DNA of 64,000 bases, taken from Centroberyx gerrardi. Lineage: Eukaryota; Chordata; Actinopteri; Beryciformes; Berycidae. The stretch lies in assembly GCF_048128805.1 (NCBI RefSeq), contig NC_135997.1, positions 28,793,815 to 28,857,814 of the forward strand, read 5' to 3'. The position numbers and the translations under genes were made by a program. A model generated the notes under the pieces. That model saw only the letters and a program-made list of their open reading frames with translations, ran no database searches and was not told the DNA's origin. Numbering within the stretch: position 1 is the first letter of the stretch; each line of letters opens with the position of its first letter. This document shows, piece by piece, positions 23,066 to 34,866 of the stretch.

Positions 23066-26000
23066 ATGGGGAAATAGTGAGCTGCAGCGAGCAGTATGTT
23101 CCAGTGCTGTCAGACTTCAGGAGGCCACACCGTCCACCGCAGACTCTGGGAAAACCTCCAAAGACTTCAGGTGAAATAACGCTTCACATGTACCTAACCC
23201 ATCCTCAGTACTCCTGTCTTTCTCTCACATACCAGTGTCTATTGACAGCTTGAATCTTTAGGATTTTTTATTATTTCTGTTTAACTTCTGTGCTGTTTTG
23301 CTCAGTAACTAAAAGTACAAATAACTGCCAAATAATAATGTTGATGAGATGTTAACATAGTTTTCATCCCTCAGCCATTTTCCTCCAATTCCTGGTCAGG
23401 ACAGTCCGCTGAGGTGGGGTGGAAAGAAGTTTGAGGAGTTACCAATTGTTCACATCAAAGCCACGTACAACAAGTAAGTGTGAGGAAAAGAACATCATTC
23501 ACAAGTTGTAGGTTGAATAATGGGGTTGCACAATAATTGTAATAAGAATTGTATATCACTGTTTTTTCCTCAGTTAGTAATCATGAAACATTTGAATATC
23601 ACAGTATTGCAATGTATTTCATTTAGAACAAAGTTGGAAATAGTCAAGATAGTAGATGCCAAAAGTTTACTAAAATAATTGAATTCTTCAAATCATCGAG
23701 GAACAAAATTATTTTGCTAGATATTGTGATTATCGATCAATTCAATAGTCACTGTATCAGTTATTTTGCTTTAGCTGTAATGGTGCAGTCCTGTTGGATG
23801 AAACAAACTGCAGTACATGCCGTTCTCTCGTTCTCTTTTTATGGGAGAGATCAAACTGCATGCTGAAATTTGGAAGTTGTTAAACGTTCCACTTTATTTT
23901 GTCACTGTTACTAGCATTATTAAACTGCTAAATCTCAGCGTACAGTTTGATGTGACGTCCTCTCCCATAACAGGGAGAAAGAAAGCATGGCACATATTGG
24001 CACTAAACCCATTGTGAATGTATTTCATGGAAGCCTAATGCCTAAATACAGTGTTTGAAATTTTATACAACTTACCAGACAGCATACATATGATCAAAAG
24101 AGTAGATTCTTGTGTAACATTGCTTTTCCATATAGTCGTATGTATTCACTTCATACAGGCATCAATCAGAACAGACTTCCAACTATTATGTCAAGTAGAG
24201 TAGTCAAATACTCAATTAGCCGAAATGGACGGTGAAATCAAGTTTTGACATTCAGACATTTTTTAGAATGGATAATACACAGTAATTACAAAAACTACAA
24301 TCATTTAACTTCAGTTGAATAAAAAGCTAAAATCCACTGGTTAATCGTCACTCTTCAAATTAATTCTGGCTAATGGTTTTTCATGGGTTTTGTGGGTGGT
24401 CAGTTGGGTACTGATTTGTACGACAGGGTTACTGAACCAGAGGAAGCAGGTATGAATGATGGAGAGCCCCACAGAAATGAAAACTGTTTTTATTAATACT
24501 GAAGTACTACGCTCAACCAGACAGAACTTTAGTTAAACAAGCCGTGCATCCCACCCGGCCAAAACCGGTGCGGTGGAGGCAGAGGGACTTGGTGTCCTTG
24601 ACAAACAGTACCTTGGCATTCCCGAGTGTTCCTGAGTGTTTTCCACTGTGGGGCAACACACCTCGCCCCAGAATATGCTTGTTTTCCTTCATCTGGGTGT
24701 GACATAAACTAGGGTTGGGATTTTTCTGTTTCTTTTACATCTGATCAGGCTCTTTGGTGTACATTTTGCTGCAATTTTCTTTAGCTATTTATTTGTAGTT
24801 TTTGGTTACTGCAACATTTGTGAGCCAGTAACCCAGTAAACTGTCCTGTCCTGTCCTATACCAGCACACACATCCAGGTGACCGACAGCGCTGGCCTGTC
24901 CATGGTCAGGACGTCCTGTGGAACAGAAGGCTTCAAGAACGTCAAGAAGGCGACGCCCATCGCTGCTCAGACTGCAGGCATCTCTGCTGCCGCGGTAAGA
25001 CCAACACCACACCACATTTTACATTCCCATTTAACTGCCGCTGTTATCCAGAGCAACTTACAGTGAGTGAGCAGGTAGGAGGTTCAGTGTCTTGCTCAAG
25101 GACACTTCGACAAGACACACGACGGTCTCTCTAACCACCAGGCCTCCCTTCTGTCCCTGCAGCACCCAAACTGACTGCATACAGTCACATTAGTCAAGGC
25201 TACAGCTGCTGCTGCTGCCTCAGTTTGTGTCACATAATGTAATTCATGAATATTAAATGTTTGGCTCCGTTGTAAATAAACTGCTCTCACTAAGGACTCG
25301 GTGACAAAGTGGAGCAGTTGGCGTTAAATGCTCATTTAGACTTTGTTTTACCCTGATTTATGAGGGCTGCTGTTTAATAAGGTTAAGGTCAGACTGATTC
25401 TTCCTTGCAGTAAACACACTTGGGAAATGAAGCGAAGTGTGTTTTATCACATAAGCAGATGGAGTTGTGGTTATGCAACCCCTCTGATTTGTTGTTTGCA
25501 GTTGGTGTTTTGACTACAGTGGGAAAATGTTTGATTTTGTTGCCTTTTAGTGGAAATCATGTAGTAGGGTGCACTAAATTATGGATTAAATAATGGAAGA
25601 TGTTGTGATCATGATTTTAATCACACCTGTTGACATTCATGGTTTTAGGACCAAAATTAACTAGAGTGGGCATTCAAAAAGTTGCTGTTTTGACTCTTGA
25701 CCTCCTTACTGTTGGTTGCCTGTAATGTTGGTGATCTAGGAATGGAAGCTTATTCTACTGTTTAACTCGTAAGTGTCTCTGGATTAGAGTCAGATGGACG
25801 ACTAGAAATGTAATCAGGAAATCTCTCTTCCTCTGAACAGAAAGCCACAGCGAAGGGAGTGACGTACATTCGTGTTTTGGTCAAAGGTCTTGGCCCTGGA
25901 CGTCTGGTGAGTAGAAGAAGAGCATATATTATTGTTTTTTTCTGCCTATTGACTATTTGGGCACCCATTCCAGGGTGTCTGCAGCTTCTGAAAAAGTCTC

Positions 26001-27081
26001 ACATCATACTATCTAACCTGAAGGCCTTAAAAGATCTTGAATACATCATGTAGCTTGACGTCTTAGATTCAGTTTTAGAGGTGCTCAAATGTTGCGGTTT
26101 CTTGGTGAGTTATTTTTCTAGCAAGAAATCAACCCAGTCATGGAGAACTATGTTCTGATAGCTGTACACTTGTTTTCATTTTTATGTTTAAATTCAACTT
26201 GATGAAACCTGAAGACGCCCTGTCATCCCTACCTGTACATAAGAAGTTATAGGAATATTTGGAAAATGCTGGTCTGCTCTGTCCCAATAACCTAGAGGTA
26301 GAACATAATCTGTTTAATTGTGATTCCAATAAAACGGTGATGATCTGGCTGCTGTGGGACTGATGTACAGTATGAACCCACACTCTTGACACGCAGTATA
26401 TGTAACAGAATCTGTTTCCACATTTTAGCTCTTTACTTATTGTGATCGTATTGTGTTGTGGACTTTGCTGCAAGACAGTTTTCCCATTCTAGTCCAGTTT
26501 ATCTGCAGGTTTCAGAAAGCCAAATTTATGACTTTTCAATATCATCTGTAATTGAATTTAAAACCAATTTAAACACCAAAATAAAGCTGGCAAAACCAGA
26601 CAATTTCTGGTTTAGCTAATATAGCTTATGAAAGTTCTGAAACTATATATGAAAAGGGCACCAGGAAATTAATTGTTAAGGGATGTAAAGTCCAGCGGTG
26701 TTAAGTAAAGCAGATACGATGAAAATGTTTTGCATATTGTACCACTAACTCTGTTCTGTATTAATCTAAGAGTGGATGTGCAGCACAAAGAAACCTGTCA
26801 CTGCATGTTGAAAAAATAAGACCTTCAATAACTGTATTTAATTTTTTTTTTTTTTAGACTTTTAAGGCCTTAAATGTAGATAATTGAAGACTTGTTAAGG
26901 ACCCGCAGAGACCCTGGCCTTCTTGTTCTATTAGGCTTGTTAATGAATGACTGTATTTCTCTCTGTTGTGCAGTCTGCGATCAAAGGTTTGACTATGGGC
27001 GGCCTGGAGGTGGTGTCCATCACAGACAACACCCCCGTGCCGCACAACGGGTGCCGCCCACGCAAAGCCAGAAGGATGTGA
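22475..27081 (+). CDS. mrps11: Mitochondrial small ribosomal subunit protein uS11m
   Basis: Six coding exons join in frame: 22475-22560, 23066-23170, 23375-23473, 24865-24994, 25841-25906 and 26974-27081, giving 197 aa (human 194). The ATG at 22475 is chosen because only this frame splices in phase 2 into exon 2; it yields a basic transit-like start ([20 protein letters not shown]). Landmarks of the uS11 fold follow: [71 protein letters not shown] and the C-terminal [16 protein letters not shown]. The protein binds rRNA on the platform of the mitoribosomal small subunit. The gene is intact. Intron 5 carries an inverted-end repeat and intron 1 ends in a TG microsatellite. Confidence 0.97.
22815..22925. 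repeat. Dispersed repeat, CCAGCCACTTT...ACCAGCCAACTAGATG family
   Basis: Contains CCACCAGCCACTCTCCCTGT, TTTTACCAGTCAAATAGATG and AATAGGCCTCCAATGATGG. Related pieces are at 35245-35305, 39030-39130, 40895-40960, 41930-41960 and 48088-48260. Class unknown. Confidence 0.5.
23008..23062. repeat. (TG)n microsatellite next to a splice acceptor
   Basis: About 25 TG dinucleotides run directly into TGCAG, the acceptor of mrps11 exon 2 (exon starts 23066). No ordinary CT-rich polypyrimidine tract lies between, so the TG repeat takes its place. Confidence 0.9.
23528..23798. repeat. Decayed hAT-like MITE in mrps11 intron 3 (possible)
   Basis: Left end GGGGTTGCACAATAATTGTA, right end AATGGTGCAGTCCTGTTGG, length about 270 and AT-rich core like the better preserved element at 44177-44444 (268 bp). 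Ends are diverged and no duplication is certain. Confidence 0.4.
25010..25160 (-). repeat. tRNA-derived SINE, reverse orientation, mrps11 intron 4
   Basis: The plus strand shows GTTATCCAGAGCAACTTACA (reverse of the tail), then CAGTGTCTTGCTCAAGGACA and CTAACCACCAGGC (reverse of the A-box region CCTGGTGGTTAGAG). Confidence 0.65.
25971..26916. repeat. Repeat with inverted CAGGGT(G)TC ends, mrps11 intron 5
   Basis: The left end CAGGGTGTCTGCAGCTTCTG and the reverse complement of the right end (CCAGGGTCTCTGCGGGTCC) are similar, and AAGGCCTTAAA occurs inside both ends. Related elements are at 27835-28072, 30975-31284 and 42390-42842. It may be one element or two end fragments. Confidence 0.45.
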
Positions 27082-27142
27082 CCGCCGCACGCCGCCTTAT
27101 ACTACAGGAGGGACAGAGGAATCTGTTGTGTTGTACTATGCT

Positions 27143-27148
27143 AATAAA
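27143..27148 (+). promoter_or_regulatory. Poly(A) signal of mrps11
   Basis: AATAAA lies 62 bases after the stop codon and is followed by a GT-rich stretch (GTGTTTTGTTGTGT), so the 3' UTR is very short. Confidence 0.85.
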
Positions 27149-27179
27149 GTGTTTTGTTGTGTAACTTCGCTGGTTCTGA

Positions 27180-30100
27180 GCCGGCCTTGCATAATTCATT
27201 TGAAGAAATCAGGTTATTAATGAGCTGAACACAGACGTCTCAGCCCTCTGCTGTAATTGTTGACACAGGGATAAACCTTCATGGTCTCGCTGCAGGCGCT
27301 CTGATGATGTTAATTAGTAGACGGATGTTTACAGAGGCAGCAGGGTCACACAGACTCGCCGACTGCTTTGTGTGTGGAGGAAGAAAGAGCACAACATGTG
27401 TTCACATTGATAACACTGTACACATCTTCCTTTTGGTGGAAACTTTTACCCAAAGCTCCTAACCCTGGCAGTGCCTTGCTCTACATCTAACTACACAGGA
27501 CTATACATATTGGACATGAAGGGATGAGGCAAACCCAAGCTATTTTTTGTATGAACCAAGTTCTTTATATTGTAGTTGTAGTAAAGTATATTAGACAGCC
27601 ATATATCTGTATAACATGGTATAAATACACAAAGCATGGAAGAAAGAGCTGGCATGACCAGAGCAAGCCATCTTGTTAAAGAGATTTACAGGTCAGTCCA
27701 ACATGAGCCAAGTGTTTAGAGACTGATAAAGAATAAAATTTAAAAAAAAAAGAACAATTAAAAGCAAACACAGACATGTAGCCATGTTTTAGAGCAGGGA
27801 CAGACAACACTACTGATGAGTCAATAACAGATGACAGGGTTTCCACACATCTTACATTTAATAATGCCATACTCTTCCAGACCTCAGCTCTTAGACATTG
27901 CATTTTTACCACTTGCTGTTTTACACCTTTAACTATAAGGATAATATTACTAATATTAGGTGGAAAACTTTCTTGTGATTTTTTTTGGTGGTTTTCCATA
28001 CTTGTTAATGACCAAGAAATGGTCTAAATCTTAAATACCTCTATGGCTTTCCACACATGTGTAGAAACCCTGTGATCTCATTCTAAAATAACCCTTGTTT
28101 AGTGCAAATGTTACAGAAGAGCAATGGGGCCATTTCCCTTTTATAGTACAGGTACCTGTGCAGTCAGGAAGTCGATATAAAATACTGCAACAATTGAAAT
28201 GAGTGACCAGTAGTCACTCATCAGGGTCAACACATCAGTATTTTTGCAGAGGTGGGCTTCAGCCTCCTTACAGCACACAGACACTTCGGTGAATCTGAAC
28301 ATGTCCGAGACGCACCGAACTACTAAACCCCTGGACATGAAGCCTTCTGTGACGACACCAGACAAAGAGCTGCTGAGCTTTGCCAAAAGTGCGTTAAGTG
28401 AGACGGGGAAAGATTTATTCTGAGCTCATTCAGTTAAATTCTACTGTGATAAATGTAATAATTTGCTTGTTATTGATTTAAATGGGGCCTCATTTATAAA
28501 AATGTTCTTTGACTTTATCCGGCCCACATTCCCTTCATAGCACACAACAAAAAAACAAATCATAATGATGCCTAGTGTTCATTGCTTTGATAATAACATT
28601 TCAAAAATTGGTTTTAGCCTCTGATATGTATGAGAACATTGGACATAATCTATGTAACCCAATGATTTTGACATTAAGATGATAAATCGCAACATTAGCT
28701 TGAAAGCCCAATATGTGTGTAAGAACCTTTTATAAATGAGGCCCAGAACTTAATCCACAGCAGGCCGAGGCAGAGGATCACTGCTTTATAGTAATGTTGG
28801 TGCTACAGTACAGAGGTTGAGGTCTCAGCACCACAGTGATGGTACAGAAGTTGGTTAAATAAATCCTGACTGCACTGTGGTTCCTCACGGTTAGTGCAAA
28901 TAGCTTTGCTAGCGATTCGCTGCGCCCTCACAAGCAAATGCTCAATATCCAACATCATTTTTAGAGACAAACACACATTAGTACTTACATGGAGACAAAT
29001 TAGCCCTTTACAAGCAACATTTGACTTGTACAGCGGTAGCCTTTGTAGAAGTCCACCTTCATGCATTTATCCTGTATTAATACATTATACAGCAGAACCA
29101 AATTAGGATATTGTACAACCAAGCCAATCACAGAAAACAGCAAAACTTCTTTTACCCCCCCCCCCCCTCCCCCACCACCACTGATAGACTAACTGGATTA
29201 CTAGCACAAAGATTTGGAGTGTCTTTCCATATTATTTCTCTGTTCAATTCCACAGTAGGGCTGCACAATTCATTTAAAAAAACATGTTGAAATCGCAGCA
29301 CAGACACTTCCAAACAATTTATTCTGGTGCTGTGAAGAATCCCTGGCCTACAGATCAAGAGGATTATCATTGCTTTTTTTTTCAAACTGGGCAAATCCTA
29401 AATCTTTGCATCTCACCCCCTTCTCTCCTCATGCACACTTTTCTACATCTTTTCAAGCACTGGAAATGAAATCAAGTAGAAAAAGCTGTGTCCATGTGTA
29501 TTGCAATACAAATTGCAATCACAACATTGAGCAAAATAATCGCACTATGACTGTCAATACCACACATCCTCTACTGGGATATTTGCCCTCTTTGGTTGGT
29601 TGTACAGCTGCATGTACGGAGACCACGGCATCACAGAGAGAGATATCTATGATGCTGAATGGAAATATTCCTCACCCTTTATCGTATTGTAGATCTTCAA
29701 ACTGCACCGTGCACCACTAAAGTAGCCCAGAATTCAATGTTTGTGACTGCCTTGATTTTTGCATTTGAAGTTTTTGGGTGGTGTCCAATATGCTGTAGTG
29801 GCTGGGCAATGCACCTGCCAGCTAGGTCATGTCACTCTTAACTAAAGATTGTTCTTTACATATGTGAAATGACTGAGGGTCTAAAATGGGTGGCAGGGTG
29901 GCGTAGTGAGGAGAGAGACTGGGCAACTGGGTTAAAACCCCTAAGACAACAAGCATCCACCATGAGAAAAGAGGGTTTCCCTATGGAGAGAGGGATCATG
30001 TTATTTCAAGGGTATAAAATATGTAATCAGATCTGGAGTGAACAGCAGGTTTTTCCAGACTTTCCATACCTGTGTAGGAAACTACAAACCCTTGCTAACA

Positions 30101-30470
30101 AACCCGCAGCCAACTGGGAGTTTCCAGCCTCCAATGGACTGTCTGATCTTTATCCTTCCACAAGGATTTCATGCTCTCCCATAGACAGGGCATCCTGTGC
30201 CTCCTGTTGCTTTGACATTTACATGAACAGAATACTCTGGACAGCATTTGAAATGCAGAAAAAAGGATGATTATTGCACTCAGTGTGCTACAACAGCAGT
30301 GAAACTTAACTTTGATGTGATACACAAGCAGAAGGGCGAACTGAAGGAACTGAAAGAAATTGACAACAGTATAGATGATTGTTACAGCTGATATAAGTTA
30401 AAACTGATATATATATATATAAAAAAAAAATGCCAGTGCTGAAAATAGAAGAGATTTTATACATGCTACC
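27180..30470. other. Intergenic region between mrps11 and pdpr
   Basis: No gene seen. It separates the convergent 3' ends of mrps11 and pdpr. It contains the inverted-end repeat 27835-28072, a C-run at 29155-29167, a hAT-like start at 29257 (TAGGGCTGCACAATTC) and fragments of the TTTCCAGACTTTCC family near 30050. Short frames here have no family features. Confidence 0.6.
27835..28072. repeat. MITE-like element, CAGGGTTTCCACACAT ends
   Basis: Left end CAGGGTTTCCACACATCTTA; right end, reverse-complemented, CAGGGTTTCTACACATGTGT. At 238 bp it has no coding capacity. The same ends (CAGGGTTCCTATACAT) close 30975-31284. I could not find a matching target duplication. Confidence 0.65.
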
Positions 30471-30488
30471 TATACAAAAATACATCGC

Positions 30489-30494
30489 TTTATT
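30489..30494 (-). promoter_or_regulatory. Candidate poly(A) signal of pdpr
   Basis: AATAAA on the minus strand (TTTATT on plus), about 1.33 kb beyond the pdpr stop codon. No clear AATAAA was noticed closer, but a nearer non-canonical signal is possible. Confidence 0.4.
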
Positions 30495-30974
30495 TCAAAT
30501 CTTACTGAACACTTTTCCTTTTTTTTTTTTTTACACAAACATCTAAGGTCTGGGGCAGGCAGAGATCAAATCAACACCACCAATAAAAGATATTGTGGAC
30601 TCGATCAGACGAGTCCGGAGTCACAGTCTTCCCATCCTACCGGTCTATGGTACACCTGACATCACCCTCACATTCAACATAGCACTTCAGCAGAGCAACG
30701 CTGCTTCAAAACCATCACAAAACATAAATAACAGGTCAGATTACATTAAATACATTAGCACAAGCTTGACACATTCGAGACAACAAAATGAGGACATCAG
30801 AAGAAGAGCCGGAAGTCGGTGATAAAGACATCCACAGGGGAAAAAAAGAAAACAGTCATTCTTCTGACTTTGGGATTGGTCTGGCTTGGCAAGTTAAACA
30901 GGAGCAGTGAGTAGAGGAGTGTAGAAGAGGAGTAATGGGCGGCAGAGGAGATGATGGTTTATCAAAGGTTATAT

Positions 30975-31284
30975 CAGGGTTCCTATACATTTTCCATCTC
31001 AAACTCCCACATCTGTTCAAGATGATATAATGGCTGATATAAGTCTGAATTAGGCCATATCACTTGTAACTGAACGGTATTCTTCATCAACAACAAATAT
31101 TAGAATATGTGAAATGACAGTGGAGTCTACAACGACAGTGAATGTGTATGGATGTGGACATCAGCATTGAATGATGTTTTTTTCCAGACTTTTCCGGACT
31201 GTTTGTGTGGTTCCTAAACTTTTCCATGCCTGGAAAGGATAAGATTCAATTTCCAGACTTTTTCAGACATGTGTAGGAACCCTG
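30975..31284. repeat. MITE-like element in the pdpr 3' UTR region
   Basis: Left CAGGGTTCCTATACATTTTC, right reverse-complemented CAGGGTTCCTACACATGTCT; interior has TTTTCCAGACTTTTCCGGAC. Same family as 27835-28072. Confidence 0.65.
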
Positions 31285-31500
31285 TTGGAGAATATCACCG
31301 GTTCAAATCCTTCCTGTCCGGGAAAAAGTGGAGAAAGTGAAAAAGTAACACTCTCTCTGCCTCAAGCTAGTGTTGATGTTCCCTTGAGGAAGGCACTTGA
31401 CCCCCGATTGCTCCGGTGAACCTCCCAGTGTGAATGTGTGGAACTGTATGAATGTGAAGAAGGGCAGGGCTGATTTTCCCTGGATGAATAAAAAAAAAAC
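31285..31500 (+). repeat. SINE in the pdpr 3' UTR region
   Basis: Begins with a B-box-like CGGTTCAAATCCTTCC, then CCCTTGAGGAAGGCACTTGA, CCCAGTGTGAATGTGTGGAA and GATTTTCCCTGGATGAATAA followed by an A-run. It is antisense relative to pdpr. Confidence 0.7.
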
Positions 31501-31826
31501 AACAGATACCTTCTGTATGGGTTTAAGTTTAACCCTGATGACAGAGGAGTTCTGTATGTGACACAGCTGGTGCATTTGGTGTCTCTTAGATATTGCACTT
31601 TAAAAAGGGGAGATTCGATGCGGTAGTGCTAGAGGGATAGGGACCGATTGTGCATACAGCCCTCTGCTTAGGGCCTAGAAATGGGAAAATAGGTTGGCAG
31701 TAGGTGGCGAAGGAGGAGACGGGAGCATAGGGGGAAACGAGTTAAGTGCAGGAGTGGATTTGGTGAAGCGAAGGAGTGTCACAGGAACCCTCCCGAGGCC
31801 GGAGCGAGGCCTCCGTTAACTCATCA

Positions 31827-33546
31827 TCACTTCCCCTGGAGGTTGCTGAGCTCCAGATCGTCCTTGCGGCGTTTTTGCTGGGTGAAGAGGGAGCTGAAGG
31901 GGTAGAGTTTGGCTTTGGCCGGGTAGCGCTGGCCGGCGATGTCCACCTCGTAGTCCCCGCGGTTGATGAAGTCCGGGGTGATGGGTGTGGGGAGCCCCTC
32001 GGGGCCCGGCGGCGGCGACACGAAGCCCAGGCAGACGTGGCGCTCCAGGGTGTAGCTGTAAGCGCTGCTGGTGGTCGTACCGGCCAGCTGGCCGTTACGG
32101 TAGACGGGCTCGCCCCACCACGGCCACAGGTCCAGCTCGGTGTCGTGGTCCTCCAGAACCAGCATGACGAACCGCCGATTCACACCGTCCTGACGCTGCT
32201 GCAGCAAGGCCTCACGACCCAGGAAATCTGTGTCCTGGTGGAGGGGAGGGAGGGGTGGAGGAAGGGGTGAAGGAGAGGAGAGAGGCAGAGGAGAGGAGAA
32301 GGGAAAAGATGAGGAAAAGGAGTAGTGCTAGATATTGTAGGACTTTGCCAGAGGGAAGATAAATGTGTTACACCACTGAATACACCACTCATTTACTACT
32401 TTTGAATCTACAGTGACTCCACTTCACAACTTTGTTAGGATGAATACAGGAACACTGCAAGGTGAAACAGTCACTGCTTTTTAATTTTACATATTTTTTC
32501 AGTAATGAAAATTACACTAAATTGTAATTTGCTGGAATTTGCTGACGACTTTGTGTTCTGCTGCTCATCTTAAAGCGATTTGTGACATTACACTGCAGAG
32601 TCCATTCACTAACGCTGTGTTCACATTGTGGTGTTATGTGGTAGATGGTAAACTCCACCAATGCTGGTGTAAAGTGCCACCTAACGCTCCTGCAGATGCA
32701 ACTTGGTAACAAAAGTTTAATTTCCCCAACTTTTACCTTCAATCTTTGTGAAGAGGACGAACCAGATATTGAAACTCTAGCTTCATATTCATTTACATTG
32801 GGAATCATATTTAATAATTTATGCAAGACCTAGTTAGAAATGAAATGAAATATTGAAAATGAACAGTTGAAAGCAGCATAAGCAAGCAAGCTGATATTAA
32901 ATGTTGTAGTTAAGATAGTTGGGTTGGCAACAGACCTTGTCAAACTTAACCCTGAACTCTCGTCCACACTCCAGCGGAGTGGTGAAGGCGTCCAGGTCCT
33001 GACCCCAGAAGGCGAAGAACTTCTCGATGCGTAGGCTGCGCAGCGCGTAGTATCCTGCGTTACGAATCCCATACTTCTGACCCACCGACATCACCTCGTT
33101 ATACACATGCAGCGCATACTGAGGGGAGCAGAGGGAAATAATATTACATCAAGTTCAAGTGTTAAACTGACAAAGAAACTTCACCTGTTTCAACTGGCAT
33201 AAGGGTGAAAAGATAATGACAGAATTTTCAGTTTTGGGTGAACTATTCCTTTAAGAGCATACACATATATAGTGTATATATATACTGTGTATATATATAT
33301 ATACACTGTATATATATATATACACAAACTTACCCTAAATAACACAAGGCAAAGTTACATCACATCCTCTGGAATGAAGATTAAATATGTATGTGTACAT
33401 GTATGTGTGAGTGTGTGTGTATCCAGTTGTAAACAGTTCCCACCTCTATCGGGATGTAGAGCATGAAGCCTGGCTCCCCAGTGTGAGTCATACTCATCAC
33501 TCTGATCCCGTTGGCATAGCCCACACTCATCTCCTGTAAACAGGCG

Positions 33547-33577
<31 letters not shown>

Positions 33578-33773
33578 GGTCAGGTACTTTGCCTGCCAAT
33601 GTGGCTGGAAGTATAGACAAGTACCAACTACCAATAATCAACCATCAACTGTCCCTTGCTAAAGGTTACTTCTGCTACTATTAACAATACTATTACTACC
33701 ACAACCACTACTATTGCTACTGCTACTACTACCATCACTGCTACTACTACAATACAACCCCTACAATCACTAT

Positions 33774-33824
<51 letters not shown>

Positions 33825-34677
33825 AGTACAACCCCTACAATCACTATTACTACTACTACAGTACAACCAGGGGTTAAAGTGGGATTTGGCAGGTGGGGGA
33901 ACCCTGTTGCCGGGGTGGGGGGGGGGGGGGGGGGGGGGTAAAATCCATAATTGGTGGGGGGGTCAGAAAAAGATTGTAATTACAACAAATTTCCTGCATT
34001 TCTACACCACCTAACCTCTTGGATTAAGTCAAGAAACAGCAACCCTGTATAATGTTAACCAAAAATGTAAAATTATGTTATAATTACTAGATTTCAGCAT
34101 TGAGGTGCTTACATTCGTGATTTTGCATAGGCATACTAACCTAAAAACCTATTATTGGGAATCGCGAGAAAGTTTCAGAGGACAGACCATGGATGTATTA
34201 AACTAGGGACAGACACAGAACGTCCTCGTAACCATAGTAACTCACTCTCACTCCTGCCTGCGTGCACACGGCGCGAGAGGAGAGGGAGAGACGCAGAAGA
34301 GCCGCTGACTGAGATTACTCTGAGCAGCATGCATGGGAATAAATGACAATATAATAGATTTGTGTATATTTCTCGCTATTCAGATGGTCTGAATAACTCG
34401 CTGCTGCACGGTGCTGCTCTGTCTCGTCTCGTGCGCTGTCAGTGTCTCTTTTCGCGCCGCGACGTTATCAGTTAGGAATTTGTTTTTCACTGCGTGAGAA
34501 AATCTCTCGGTCTCACGGTCAATGTGTGAGAGTTGGCAGCCCTGTGAACTCGCTTGACATTATTATGTATGAAACTGCCAATCAGATTTATTTACTTATT
34601 AATCGAAGGTGCCGGAACGCCGTTCCGGATCGTTCCGGCCCACTTTAACCCCTGAGTACAACCCCTACAATCACTAT

Positions 34678-34722
<45 letters not shown>

Positions 34723-34815
34723 AGTACAACCCCTACAATCACTATTACTACTACTACTACTACTACAGTACAACCCCTACAATCACTATTACTACTACAG
34801 TACAACCCCTACAAT

Positions 34816-34866
<51 letters not shown>

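Noticed and set aside
22993-23253. mrps11 frame starting [10 protein letters not shown]
   Set aside because: It translates the TG microsatellite and reads exon 2 in the wrong frame. The frame matching uS11m comes from the exon at 22475-22560 in phase 2.
31776-32270. 164-codon plus-strand frame
   Set aside because: Antisense shadow of the last pdpr coding exon.
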